From positions 62,001 through 126,000 of the forward strand of contig NZ_FNHE01000002.1 in the NCBI RefSeq assembly GCF_900103785.1: DNA of 64,000 nucleotides. The letters run 5' to 3'. Numbering within the stretch: the stretch's first letter is position 1; every line of letters starts with the position of its first letter. Under the pieces are notes generated by a model. It saw nothing but the letters and a program-made list of their open reading frames with translations, was not told the origin of the DNA and did no database searches. The translations under genes and the position numbers were made by a program. This DNA is from Geodermatophilus siccatus (GTDB lineage: Bacteria > Actinomycetota > Actinomycetes > Mycobacteriales > Geodermatophilaceae). Below are positions 15,948 to 23,378 of the stretch, piece after piece.

Positions 15948-16760
15948 GTGCGCGTGCGCCCGCCCGCGGTCGCCGGCCGGTTCTACCCCGCGGACCCGGA
16001 GGAGCTGCGCGACCTGGTGGACCGGCTGCTCGGCGAGGTGCGGGCCCGGCCGCGACCGGTGCTCCCCGCTGCGCTGGTCGCGCCGCACGCGGGGTACCGG
16101 TACTCGGGCGCGGTGGCCGCGACCGCGTACGCGCAGCTGGCCGCGGCACCGGGCGCCGTCACCCGGGTCGTGCTGCTCGGGCCGGCCCACCTCTGGCCGC
16201 TCGACGGGATGGCGGCGCCGGCCGTCGACGCCCTCGCCACACCGCTGGGCACCGTGGCGGTCGACGACGACGCCCGGACGGCGGTCACCGCGCTGCCCGG
16301 CGTGGCGGTGGACGACCGTCCCCACGACGGCGAGCACTCCCTGGAGACCCAGCTGCCGTTCCTCCAGCGGGTCCTCGGTCCCGACCCGGCCGTGCTGCCG
16401 GTGCTGGTCGGCCGCACGCAGCCGGAGTCCGTGTCGGCGCTGCTCACCGCTGCGCTGGCGGTCGACGGCGCGCTCGCCGTCGTCTCCACCGACCTCAGCC
16501 ACCACCTCGACGAGCGCGCGGCGCACGAGCGGGACCGGCGCACCGCCGAGGCGGTCCTGGCCCGGGACGCCGGCGCCCTGGGATCCGAGGACGCCTGTGG
16601 CCACCACCCCCTGCGCGGGCTGCTGCACCACGCCGCCGAGCGCCGGTGGACGGTCGACCTGCTCCGGCTGGCCACGTCGGCGGACAGCGGAGCGGGGCGT
16701 GACCGCGTCGTCGGCTACGGCGCGTTCGTGCTGCACGGAGCCTCGGCACCGAGCTCGTGA
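15948..16760 (+). CDS. amrB: AmmeMemoRadiSam system protein B (Memo family)
   Basis: This 270-residue Memo-family protein is related to class III nonheme iron dioxygenases. It begins with the family hallmark RPPAVAGRFYPADP and shows the conserved histidine segments APHAGYRYSG, LLGPAHLWP, DDRPHDGEHSLETQLPF and STDLSHHLD, which supply the presumed metal ligands. The start is a GTG 3 bases after the radical SAM stop. Members with an AMMECR1 domain and radical SAM partner form a conserved trio of unknown function; here only two of the three are present and they are attached to a MEDS signalling pair. Downstream lies a 475-base region without a strong gene. Confidence 0.9.
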   Translation: MRVRPPAVAGRFYPADPEELRDLVDRLLGEVRARPRPVLPAALVAPHAGYRYSGAVAATAYAQLAAAPGAVTRVVLLGPAHLWPLDGMAAPAVDALATPLGTVAVDDDARTAVTALPGVAVDDRPHDGEHSLETQLPFLQRVLGPDPAVLPVLVGRTQPESVSALLTAALAVDGALAVVSTDLSHHLDERAAHERDRRTAEAVLARDAGALGSEDACGHHPLRGLLHHAAERRWTVDLLRLATSADSGAGRDRVVGYGAFVLHGASAPSS

Positions 16761-16800
16761 GGAGCGGACCCGGTCGTCGTGCCCGGCGAGCCGGCGCCGC

Positions 16801-17004
16801 TCACGCGGTCAGCGAGGCGGCTCCCGCCCGGGTCACGACGGAGGAGGCCGCACGGCGCTGCAGGCGGGTCCGCGGCGACTGGTTGGCGTACCCGCCGGGC
16901 AACGTGGTGCACGCGGTCGCGCCGGCTGCCGGAGCGGAACGCGCGGACGCCGGCCCGGACAGGTGCACGTAGCGGATGTGGTCCGAGGGGTCGTACGTGT
17001 TCAT
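16801..17004 (-). CDS. Possible small protein of unknown function
   Basis: A 67-codon minus-strand frame starts at ATG 17004 after ACGGAGCCCCTG and reads MNTYDPSDHIRYVHLSGP, then a low-complexity tail. The front part has normal amino-acid composition and a plausible ribosome binding site, while the last 30 residues look like noise. It fills most of an otherwise empty 475-base gap between the Memo gene and the GntR regulator; apart from the operator at 17215 I see nothing else in that gap. I recognise no family. Confidence 0.25.
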   Translation of the reverse strand: MNTYDPSDHIRYVHLSGPASARSAPAAGATACTTLPGGYANQSPRTRLQRRAASSVVTRAGAASLTA

Positions 17005-17214
17005 CAGGGGCTCCGTGGTCGCCGTTCTCTCGAGTAGAGGATCGGCGAGCCCCGGTCGCTGATACATCCGGTGGACCCCCAGAGCGCCGGCGAGACCCCC
17101 TGTCGTGGAACGGGGGACAGCCTCCTCGAGGGAGGGGTCACCTCGCGTGCGGCCCGTGCGGGCGGGGGTCGGTACCCGTTCCGGGCGCATGCGCCCGCGA
17201 CCGTGGAGAATGGC

Positions 17215-17235
17215 GTAGATCGTCAGTCAATCTGC
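17215..17235 (+). promoter_or_regulatory. Candidate autoregulatory operator of the GntR gene
   Basis: This 21-base site has arms GTAGATCGT and TCAATCTGC around CAG and ends exactly at the base before the ATG at 17236. It matches the perfect palindrome at 27816-27836 in 16 of 21 positions, including the whole right arm except its first base. Binding here would block transcription or translation initiation of the regulator gene. Confidence 0.6.
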
Positions 17236-17928
17236 ATGAGCGAGGAGACGCGTGTGCCGGAGCCGGCCGTGACCTTGAGCGGCGGGGTGGTCGTCTCCTC
17301 CACTCGTCGGGAGGAGGTCTCGACGCGGATCCGGCGCGCGCTGCTCACCGGCGAGCTGCGACCGGGCCAGCGCATCAAGGAGGTCCACCTCGCCGAGGCG
17401 CTCGGCGTCAGCCGCCCCACCCTGCGGGAGTCGCTCCAGCAGCTGGTCCACGAAGGGGCCCTCGTCCAGGTGCCCTACAAGGGCATCCACGTCGCGCAGC
17501 CCACCGCGGAGGAGCTGCGTGACGTCGCCGAGGTGCGCATGCCGTTGGAGACGATGGCGGCCCTGCGCCTGGCGCGGGACCCGGACGGGCCCGCCATGGA
17601 CGGCGTCCGGGAGGCGTTGCGGGTGCACCTCGCCGCGATCGAGTCCGGGGACGCCCTGCAGGCCCACGTCACCCACATCGGGCTGCACGAGGCGATCTGG
17701 GACATGGCCGACAGTCCGACGCTGCGGAAGATCTGGCCCCTGGTCGGGTCGCAGGTGCACATCGCGCTGACCGTGGACCAGGCCGTGCGCCACGACCCGG
17801 AACGCGACGCGATGCTGCACCGGCGGCTGGTCCGCGTCATCGAGGAGGGCGACGAGGCGACGATCGCCGCTGAGGTGGAGGAGCACATCAGGCGCAGCGT
17901 CGACGAGGTGCTGCGCCGGCTCAGCTGA
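17236..17928 (+). CDS. GntR family regulator (FCD/FadR subfamily)
   Basis: This 230-residue regulator has a winged helix at about residues 28-90 (STRIRRALLTGELRPGQRIKE, then LAEALGVSRPTLRESLQQL) and an FCD ligand domain with metal-binding candidates in HIGLHEAIW and HRRLVRVIEEGD. FCD proteins usually sense small organic acids. Its start codon is immediately preceded by a 21-base operator-like sequence that also occurs in the divergent promoter of the hydroxyproline-type genes 10 kb downstream. I therefore infer autoregulation plus control of that locus. It also precedes, by 146 bases, an aminotransferase-alanine dehydrogenase pair on the same strand. Confidence 0.88.
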   Translation: MSEETRVPEPAVTLSGGVVVSSTRREEVSTRIRRALLTGELRPGQRIKEVHLAEALGVSRPTLRESLQQLVHEGALVQVPYKGIHVAQPTAEELRDVAEVRMPLETMAALRLARDPDGPAMDGVREALRVHLAAIESGDALQAHVTHIGLHEAIWDMADSPTLRKIWPLVGSQVHIALTVDQAVRHDPERDAMLHRRLVRVIEEGDEATIAAEVEEHIRRSVDEVLRRLS

Positions 17929-17989
17929 GCCGCATCGACGCGGCTCACCGTCCCACCGCCACGGAGTGTCCGGTCGGCGGAGGAGTGCC

Positions 17990-18007
17990 GCACAGATCGT
18001 CTGGTGC
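17990..18007 (+). promoter_or_regulatory. Weak dyad upstream of the aminotransferase
   Basis: GCAC-AGATCGTCTG-GTGC is an imperfect dyad 67 bases before the ATG at 18075. Its AGATCGTC matches the left half of the GntR operator at 17215, but the right half does not. This is a tentative second site for the same regulator. Confidence 0.25.
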
Positions 18008-18074
18008 CCACAGAGGTCGGTACCCGCAGACTCAGGGCATCGCTCGTCCGACCAGACGCCACGAGGAGCTTGGG

Positions 18075-19469
18075 ATGACCACCTCGATCCAGCAGCCCCC
18101 GGCCGGTGCGCCGGACGCGACGGCGGCGCGCGCCGCGGACCACCTCTGGATGCACTTCGCCCGCCAGGGCCGCCACCCGGAGACGCCCATCCCGGTCGTC
18201 ACCCGCGGCGAGGGCGCCTACATCTGGGACAACCGGGGCCGCAAGATCCTCGACGGCCTGTCCGGGCTCTTCGTCGTCCAGGTCGGGCACGGGCGGCGGG
18301 AGCTGGCCGAGGTGGCCGCGAAGCAGGCCGCCGAGCTGGCGTACTTCCCGGTGTGGGGCTACACCACGCCGGTGCAGGCCGAGCTGGCCGAGCGGGTCGC
18401 CGACCTCGCGCCCGGCGACCTGAACCGCGTCTTCTTCACCACCGGCGGGGGCGAGGCGGTGGAGTCGGCGTGGAAGGCCGCGAAGCAGTACTTCAAGCTG
18501 ATCGGCAAGCCGCAGAAGCACAAGGTCATCAGCCGGGCGGTGGCGTACCACGGCACGCCGCACGGCGCCCTGGCCATCACCGGGCTGCCGGCGATGAAGA
18601 AGGACTTCGAGCCGCTGGCCCCGGGCGGCTTCCGGGTGCCCAACACCAACCTCTACCGCCATCCGGAGTTCGCCGAGGACCCGAAGGCCTTCGGTCGCTG
18701 GGCCGCCGACCGGATCGAGGAGGCGATCCTCTTCGAGGGCGCCGACACGGTCGCCGCGGTGTTCCTGGAGCCGGTGCAGAACTCCGGCGGCTGCCTCACG
18801 CCGCCTCCGGGCTACTTCGAGCGGGTCCGCGAGATCTGCACCCGGCACGACGTGCTGCTGGTCTCCGACGAGGTGATCTGCGCCTTCGGCCGGCACGGGG
18901 CGACGTTCGCCTGCGAGAAGTTCGGCTACACCCCGGACCTGATCACCTGTGCCAAGGGGATGAGCTCGGGCTACGGCGCGATCGGCGCGATGATCGCCTC
19001 GGAGAAGGTCGTCGAGCCGTTCCTGCGCCCCGGGGTGGCGTTCCCGCACGGCTACACATTCGGCGGCCACCCGGTGGCGGCGGCGGTCTCGCTGGCCAAC
19101 CTGGACCTGATGGAGGCCGAGGGGCTCAACCAGCGGGTGCTGGAGAACGAGGCGGCGCTGGGCGCGACCCTGCGCAAGCTGCTGGACCTGCCGATCGTCG
19201 GTGACGTCCGCGGCGACGGCTACTTCTGGGCGGTCGAGCTGGTCAAGGACAAGGCCACCCGGGAGACGTTCGACGCCGCGGGACGGGAGCGCCTCGTGCG
19301 GGGCTTCCTACCCGGCGCCCTGTTCGACAACGGCCTGTACTGCCGCCCCGACGACCGCGGCGACGTCGTTGTCCAGGTCGCTCCGCCGCTGATCTGCGGC
19401 CAGGCGGAGTTCGACGAGATCGAGCAGGTCCTGCGGCACACGCTGACCGAGGCCCAGAGCCTGGTCTGA
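18075..19469 (+). CDS. Class III aminotransferase (omega-amino acid:pyruvate type)
   Basis: This 464-residue PLP enzyme of the class III fold shows TTGGGEAVESAWK (phosphate-binding loop), DEVICAFGR (Asp that holds the PLP ring nitrogen) and the PLP lysine in TCAKGMSSG. Such enzymes move an amino group from beta-alanine, taurine, putrescine or another omega-amine to pyruvate, giving an aldehyde and alanine. The ATG at 18075 follows GAGGAGCTTGGG. Alanine dehydrogenase is encoded 125 bases downstream, so alanine made here can be oxidised back to pyruvate with release of ammonium. The GntR gene upstream is the likely regulator. The true amine donor cannot be told from sequence. Confidence 0.87.
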   Translation: MTTSIQQPPAGAPDATAARAADHLWMHFARQGRHPETPIPVVTRGEGAYIWDNRGRKILDGLSGLFVVQVGHGRRELAEVAAKQAAELAYFPVWGYTTPVQAELAERVADLAPGDLNRVFFTTGGGEAVESAWKAAKQYFKLIGKPQKHKVISRAVAYHGTPHGALAITGLPAMKKDFEPLAPGGFRVPNTNLYRHPEFAEDPKAFGRWAADRIEEAILFEGADTVAAVFLEPVQNSGGCLTPPPGYFERVREICTRHDVLLVSDEVICAFGRHGATFACEKFGYTPDLITCAKGMSSGYGAIGAMIASEKVVEPFLRPGVAFPHGYTFGGHPVAAAVSLANLDLMEAEGLNQRVLENEAALGATLRKLLDLPIVGDVRGDGYFWAVELVKDKATRETFDAAGRERLVRGFLPGALFDNGLYCRPDDRGDVVVQVAPPLICGQAEFDEIEQVLRHTLTEAQSLV

Positions 19470-19557
19470 AGAAGGACTCCCTGCCCCCACCGCTCGTAGA
19501 AGGACCCCGTCCCCCTCACCCCTCGCAGGCTCGCGGCGAGCCTCTGGACGGGGCCGC
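19470..19557 (+). repeat. Intergenic repeat, copy 1
   Basis: The core 19498-19555 (58 bases) begins AGAAGGACCCCGTCC, continues CACCCCTCGCAGGCTCG and ends CTGGACGGGGCC. It is shared with 50815-50872 and, inverted, with 60564-60621. The outer ends GGACCCCGTCC and GGACGGGGCC can pair, so the element folds into a long hairpin. A preceding segment (GAAGGACTCCCTGCCCCC) matches sequence flanking copy 3. Confidence 0.75.
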
Positions 19558-19594
19558 CCCCCACCGCACCGACCCTGACCGGAGGAGACACCCC

Positions 19595-20725
19595 ATGGGC
19601 ACGCTCGTCGTCGGAGTACCGAGCGAGATCAAGGACAACGAGAGGCGGGTGGCACTCACCCCCGACGGCGTCGTGGAGCTGGTCCACGACGGCCACCAGG
19701 TCGTCGTGCAGGCCGGCGCCGGCGCCGGGTCGCGGTTCGCCGACGACGAGTACGCCGCCGCCGGCGCGAAGGTGGTGCCGACCGCCGACGAGGTGTTCGA
19801 CGCCGCCGACCTCATCGTCAAGGTCAAGGAGCCGGTGCCCGCGGAGTACTCCCGCTTCCGCCCCGGCCAGCAGCTGTTCACCTACCTGCACCTCGCCGCC
19901 GACCGCGGGCTGACCGAGTTCCTCCTGGAGCGGCGGATCGACTCCATCGCCTACGAGACCGTGCAGACCGCCGACCGCAAGCTCCCGCTGCTGACCCCCA
20001 TGAGCGAGGTCGCCGGCCGGATGGCCGTGCAGGCCGCCGCGCACCACCTGGAGAACCCCGCCGGGGGAGCCGGGATCCTGCTCGGCGGCGTGCCCGGCAC
20101 CCCTGCGGCGAAGGTGCTGATCATCGGCGGCGGGGTGGCCGGCACCGAGGCGGCGAAGATCGCGCTGGGGATGCGGGCCATCGTCCGGGTCCTCGACACC
20201 AACCCGAGCCGGCTCGCCTACCTGTCCGACATCTTCGGCGGCCGGCTGGACCTGGTCACGCCCAACCGGGCCCGGACGGCGGCCTACGTCGCCGAGGCCG
20301 ACGTGGTGATCGGCGCCGTCCTGGTGCCCGGCGCCAAGGCGCCCAAGCTGGTCAGCCGGGAGATGATCGCCGCGATGCGGCCGGGCAGCGTGGTGGTGGA
20401 CATCGCCATCGACCAGGGCGGCTGCTTCGAGACCAGCCGGCCGACCACCCACTCCGACCCGACCTACGTCGAGGAGGGGGTCGTCCACTACTGCGTGGCC
20501 AACATCCCCGGGGCGGTCGCCCGCACCTCGACGCTGGCCCTGACCTCGGCCACGCTGCCGTACCTCGTCCGGGTCGCACGCGACGGCGTCGTCGGCGCGG
20601 CACAGGCCGATCCCGCCCTGCGCCTCGGGCTGAGCACGCTCGACGGGAAGCTCGTCAACCAGCTGGTCGCGGAGGCCCACGAGCTGCCGTTCACCGACGC
20701 CGCCGAGCTCCTCGCGGCGCGGTGA
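19595..20725 (+). CDS. ald: Alanine dehydrogenase
   Basis: This 376-residue enzyme converts L-alanine, NAD+ and water to pyruvate, ammonium and NADH. Family hallmarks are all present: VGVPSEIKDNERRVALTP at the N-terminus with the substrate arginine, KVKEP with the catalytic lysine, FTYLHLA with the catalytic histidine, and the Rossmann loop IIGGGVAGTEAAKIA. Length equals that of the mycobacterial enzyme. The start is an ATG after GGAGGAGACACC. It follows the class III aminotransferase, with a repeat element between the two genes, and most likely recycles the alanine that enzyme makes. Confidence 0.95.
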   Translation: MGTLVVGVPSEIKDNERRVALTPDGVVELVHDGHQVVVQAGAGAGSRFADDEYAAAGAKVVPTADEVFDAADLIVKVKEPVPAEYSRFRPGQQLFTYLHLAADRGLTEFLLERRIDSIAYETVQTADRKLPLLTPMSEVAGRMAVQAAAHHLENPAGGAGILLGGVPGTPAAKVLIIGGGVAGTEAAKIALGMRAIVRVLDTNPSRLAYLSDIFGGRLDLVTPNRARTAAYVAEADVVIGAVLVPGAKAPKLVSREMIAAMRPGSVVVDIAIDQGGCFETSRPTTHSDPTYVEEGVVHYCVANIPGAVARTSTLALTSATLPYLVRVARDGVVGAAQADPALRLGLSTLDGKLVNQLVAEAHELPFTDAAELLAAR

Positions 20726-20771
20726 GACGCCGAGCGGACTCCGTGGTCACGGTCGCGCAGGGGGGAAGCGC

Positions 20772-21371
20772 ATGAGGGTCCTGCTGGTGGGTGCGACGGG
20801 GCGGCTCGGCGCCGCGGTGGGCGGGGCGCTCAAGGGTCGGGGGCACCAGGTCGTCACGGTCGGCCGCACCGCCGGTGACATCCGGGCCGACGTGGCCGAT
20901 CCCGAGCAGGCGGCCCGTGTCTTCTCGGAGGTCGGCGACCTCGACGCGGTGGCGAGCGCTGCAGGCGACGTCCCGTACAAGCGCATCGTGGACATGACAC
21001 CCGAGGACTACCTGCGCGCCTACCGCGGCAAGGTCGCCGCCCAGGTCGAGCTGGTCCGGCAGGGCACCCGCCACGTCGCGGAGCGGGGCTCGTTCACCCT
21101 GATCGCCGGCGTCCTGAACCGGGATCCCATCGTCACCGGCAGCGCGGCCGCGATGGTGAACGGCGCGGTGGAGTCCTTCGTGCGCGCCGCGGCCATCGAG
21201 ATCGCCCCGCAGCGCATCAACGCCGTCAGCCCCACCGTCTTCACCGAGAGCATGGCCGAGTACGGCGCCCTCTTCCCGGGGGTCACGCCCGTGGACGTCG
21301 ACCAGGCGGCCGCGGCCTACGTCCGCTCCATCGAGGGAGCCGAGACCGGCCAGGTCTTCCTCGTGCAGTGA
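20772..21371 (+). CDS. Short-chain dehydrogenase-like protein with degenerate active site
   Basis: This 199-residue Rossmann protein has the nucleotide loop GATGRLGAAVG and the SDR-type ending RINAVSPTVFTES. Where classical SDRs carry YxxxK before the next helix (as in YSASKGAVE), this protein reads AAMVNGAVE, so the catalytic Tyr and Lys are replaced by Ala and Asn. The serine region (FTLIAGVLN) also lacks the usual Ser. It may bind NAD(P) without classic dehydrogenase chemistry. Related short SDRs with the same AAMVN motif exist in other bacteria from memory. It is the last gene of the aminotransferase-ald run, 46 bases after ald. Confidence 0.75.
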   Translation: MRVLLVGATGRLGAAVGGALKGRGHQVVTVGRTAGDIRADVADPEQAARVFSEVGDLDAVASAAGDVPYKRIVDMTPEDYLRAYRGKVAAQVELVRQGTRHVAERGSFTLIAGVLNRDPIVTGSAAAMVNGAVESFVRAAAIEIAPQRINAVSPTVFTESMAEYGALFPGVTPVDVDQAAAAYVRSIEGAETGQVFLVQ

Positions 21372-21377
21372 CGTCCC

Positions 21378-21421
21378 GACCCCCTCCTGGTCCCGAGCCG
21401 TGCCGTGGCCGGGAGGGGGTC
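21378..21421. terminator. Bidirectional hairpin terminator
   Basis: GACCCCCTCC and GGAGGGGGTC form a perfect 10-bp stem with a 24-base inner region, in the 55-base gap between the convergent SDR and DUF294 genes. Confidence 0.6.
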
Positions 21422-21426
21422 CTCGT

Positions 21427-23253
21427 TCAACCCCGGAGGTCTGGGACGAACCTCGCCAGGTTGGCCATCCGGCGCTGGATCGCGGTGATCTCACCGATCG
21501 CCTCGTCGAGCACGCTCACCTCGATCGACGACAGGTCGCGCAGCCGAAGCGTGTCCGACGGCGTCTCGCCCGACCGGAACTGCTCGAGCTGGGAGCGCAG
21601 CCGCATGCGCTGGACGATCTCGAACACGTCGTCCAGCGTGTCGGCGTCCTCGGCGCTCAGCATGCGGGAGCTGGCGGCGGCCCGCAGCCGTTCCTGGGTC
21701 TGGAGGGCGGGTGACCCCGCGCTCAGCGCGGCCCACCGGGCGATGTTCGCGATCGGCAGCAGGGCCTGGCGTTTGAGGTCGAACTGCTTGCGACGCCAGC
21801 GTCCGCGGGGCGTCCTCGGCCGGTCCACCGAGATGGCCAGCAGCACCTGCATCGTCGACGGGTGCAGGCGCAGGTCGCCGAACACGCGGGCGACCTCGGG
21901 CAGGGTGAGGTCGCCGTGGATCGGCCGGCCGTCGACCAGCAGGCAGGTCTTGATGACCGCGTCGTCCTCGGTGGGCCGCGACAGCCAGCCCCGGGCAGCG
22001 GCCTCCCACTGCCGGTGTGTCCGGGCGAACTCCGGGTTCACCGGGCTCACCCCGTGGCGGTCGTGGTTCAGCCCGGCCCGCTCGAGGACCTGCGTGATCT
22101 CGAGGAACGCGGGACGGTAGCTGGCGATCTCGTCGGCGCTCATCCCGTTCGCGAACGAGACCGCCGCGTCGATGTCGGAGCTGAGCACCGCCTCGCGTCG
22201 CCCGTTGCTGCCGAGGGACAGCCAGGTGAACGAGTCCACGTCGAGGTCGGGGTGTGCCGCCACGACCAGCTGGATCGCCCGACGCACGAGGGTGTCCACG
22301 AGCGCCGAGTGGACGGTGATGGCCCGGCTCGAGGCCAGGCCGCGGGCCATGAGGTCGCCGATCAGTTGCGGGACCCCGCGGTAGCGGTGCTCCAGCTCGG
22401 TCACCGTGGTCGCGCGACGGAGCTGCTCGTGGAGCGCCGCCCCCGCCGTCGTCGACGACACCACGAAGTCCATCGGCCCGACAGCGCCGCACAGCCCACC
22501 TGCGCGGTCGGTGACGAGGACGACGTCCGCCGCGCGCTCCAGGACCCTGATGAGCGCCTCGTTCGCCGAGGCGCCGAGCGGGACCATCGGTGGGGCGGGG
22601 TCCATGATCTCAGCGACCGGAGCGGTCGTCGGGAGGGCTGCCGCGACGACGTCGCGGATGGACGCGTCGGTGACCAGCCCGAACCGTCCCGGGGCGATCC
22701 GGACGGCGGCGTAGCCGAGGTCGGCCTGGGCCATCCGCAGGGCGGCGTCGGCGATCGAGGCCCCGGCGTCGACGACCAGCGGTGCGTGCGCCACGAGGTC
22801 GTCGACGAGCGTGTACGCGGGGACCCCGACGGCACGCTGGTTGGTCGACCAGACCTCCTGCGCGAGGAAGCGGGCACCGCGGCGGGACGCGAAGACCGGT
22901 GCGACGAGGTCGGCCGGCAGCCGGACGACCACGACCCGCCCCACGGCGACCGCCCGCGGCCGCAGCGCCGCGCCGGTGAGGGCGGCGACGTAGCCGAAGA
23001 GGCCACCAGTTCCTTCTGTCTTGTCCGGCAGCTCGGTGAGCCGGTCGGTGTTGATCCAGACGTCGACCCGGCCCTCCCACACGACGAAGAGCTCGGCGAC
23101 GCGGGCGTCGAAGGCGTCGAGGACGACGTCGCCGGCCTCGTACCGCTCGACGACGGCGTGCGCCGCGATCCGGGCCAGCTCGGTCGGCTCCAGGGCGTCG
23201 AACGGGGCACAGGAGCCCAGGAAGTCGGTCAACGTCGCGACGTCGAGGTCCAT
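21427..23253 (-). CDS. cNMP-binding/CBS/DUF294 nucleotidyltransferase-like signalling protein
   Basis: This 608-residue cytoplasmic protein combines an N-terminal cyclic-nucleotide-binding fold (residues about 1-120, ERYEAGDVVLDAF), a CBS pair (about 145-270), a DUF294 nucleotidyltransferase domain with the motif GSNGRREAVLSSDID, and a DUF294 C-terminal substrate-binding domain. The architecture resembles GlnD-like transferases and is often found next to transporters or exonucleases. The ATG at 23253 is chosen because the cNMP domain begins directly after it; the frame is open to 23382 but that overlaps the permease stop. It follows the amino-acid permease by 125 bases on the same strand and may adjust transport or metabolism in response to nucleotide levels. 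Confidence 0.82.
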   Translation of the reverse strand: MDLDVATLTDFLGSCAPFDALEPTELARIAAHAVVERYEAGDVVLDAFDARVAELFVVWEGRVDVWINTDRLTELPDKTEGTGGLFGYVAALTGAALRPRAVAVGRVVVVRLPADLVAPVFASRRGARFLAQEVWSTNQRAVGVPAYTLVDDLVAHAPLVVDAGASIADAALRMAQADLGYAAVRIAPGRFGLVTDASIRDVVAAALPTTAPVAEIMDPAPPMVPLGASANEALIRVLERAADVVLVTDRAGGLCGAVGPMDFVVSSTTAGAALHEQLRRATTVTELEHRYRGVPQLIGDLMARGLASSRAITVHSALVDTLVRRAIQLVVAAHPDLDVDSFTWLSLGSNGRREAVLSSDIDAAVSFANGMSADEIASYRPAFLEITQVLERAGLNHDRHGVSPVNPEFARTHRQWEAAARGWLSRPTEDDAVIKTCLLVDGRPIHGDLTLPEVARVFGDLRLHPSTMQVLLAISVDRPRTPRGRWRRKQFDLKRQALLPIANIARWAALSAGSPALQTQERLRAAASSRMLSAEDADTLDDVFEIVQRMRLRSQLEQFRSGETPSDTLRLRDLSSIEVSVLDEAIGEITAIQRRMANLARFVPDLRG

Positions 23254-23378
23254 CGTGTGGGCGGCGGGCACGACCGTCGATGGTAGGTCGCCGCGCAGGT
23301 GCCCGGACGTCGCGCGCCGGAGACGCGGACGGTCCGGGCGCCCTCCACGGAGCACCCGGGCCGCCCGCGCCACGCCGA

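Noticed and set aside
13209..16736. Minus-strand frame of about 1,175 codons opposite the MEDS/radical SAM operon
   Set aside because: It is antisense to four well-supported genes and has repetitive composition with no domain motif.
21427..23253. GlnD-type uridylyltransferase
   Set aside because: It has the N-terminal cNMP fold and CBS pair of DUF294 proteins and lacks the HD and ACT domains of GlnD.
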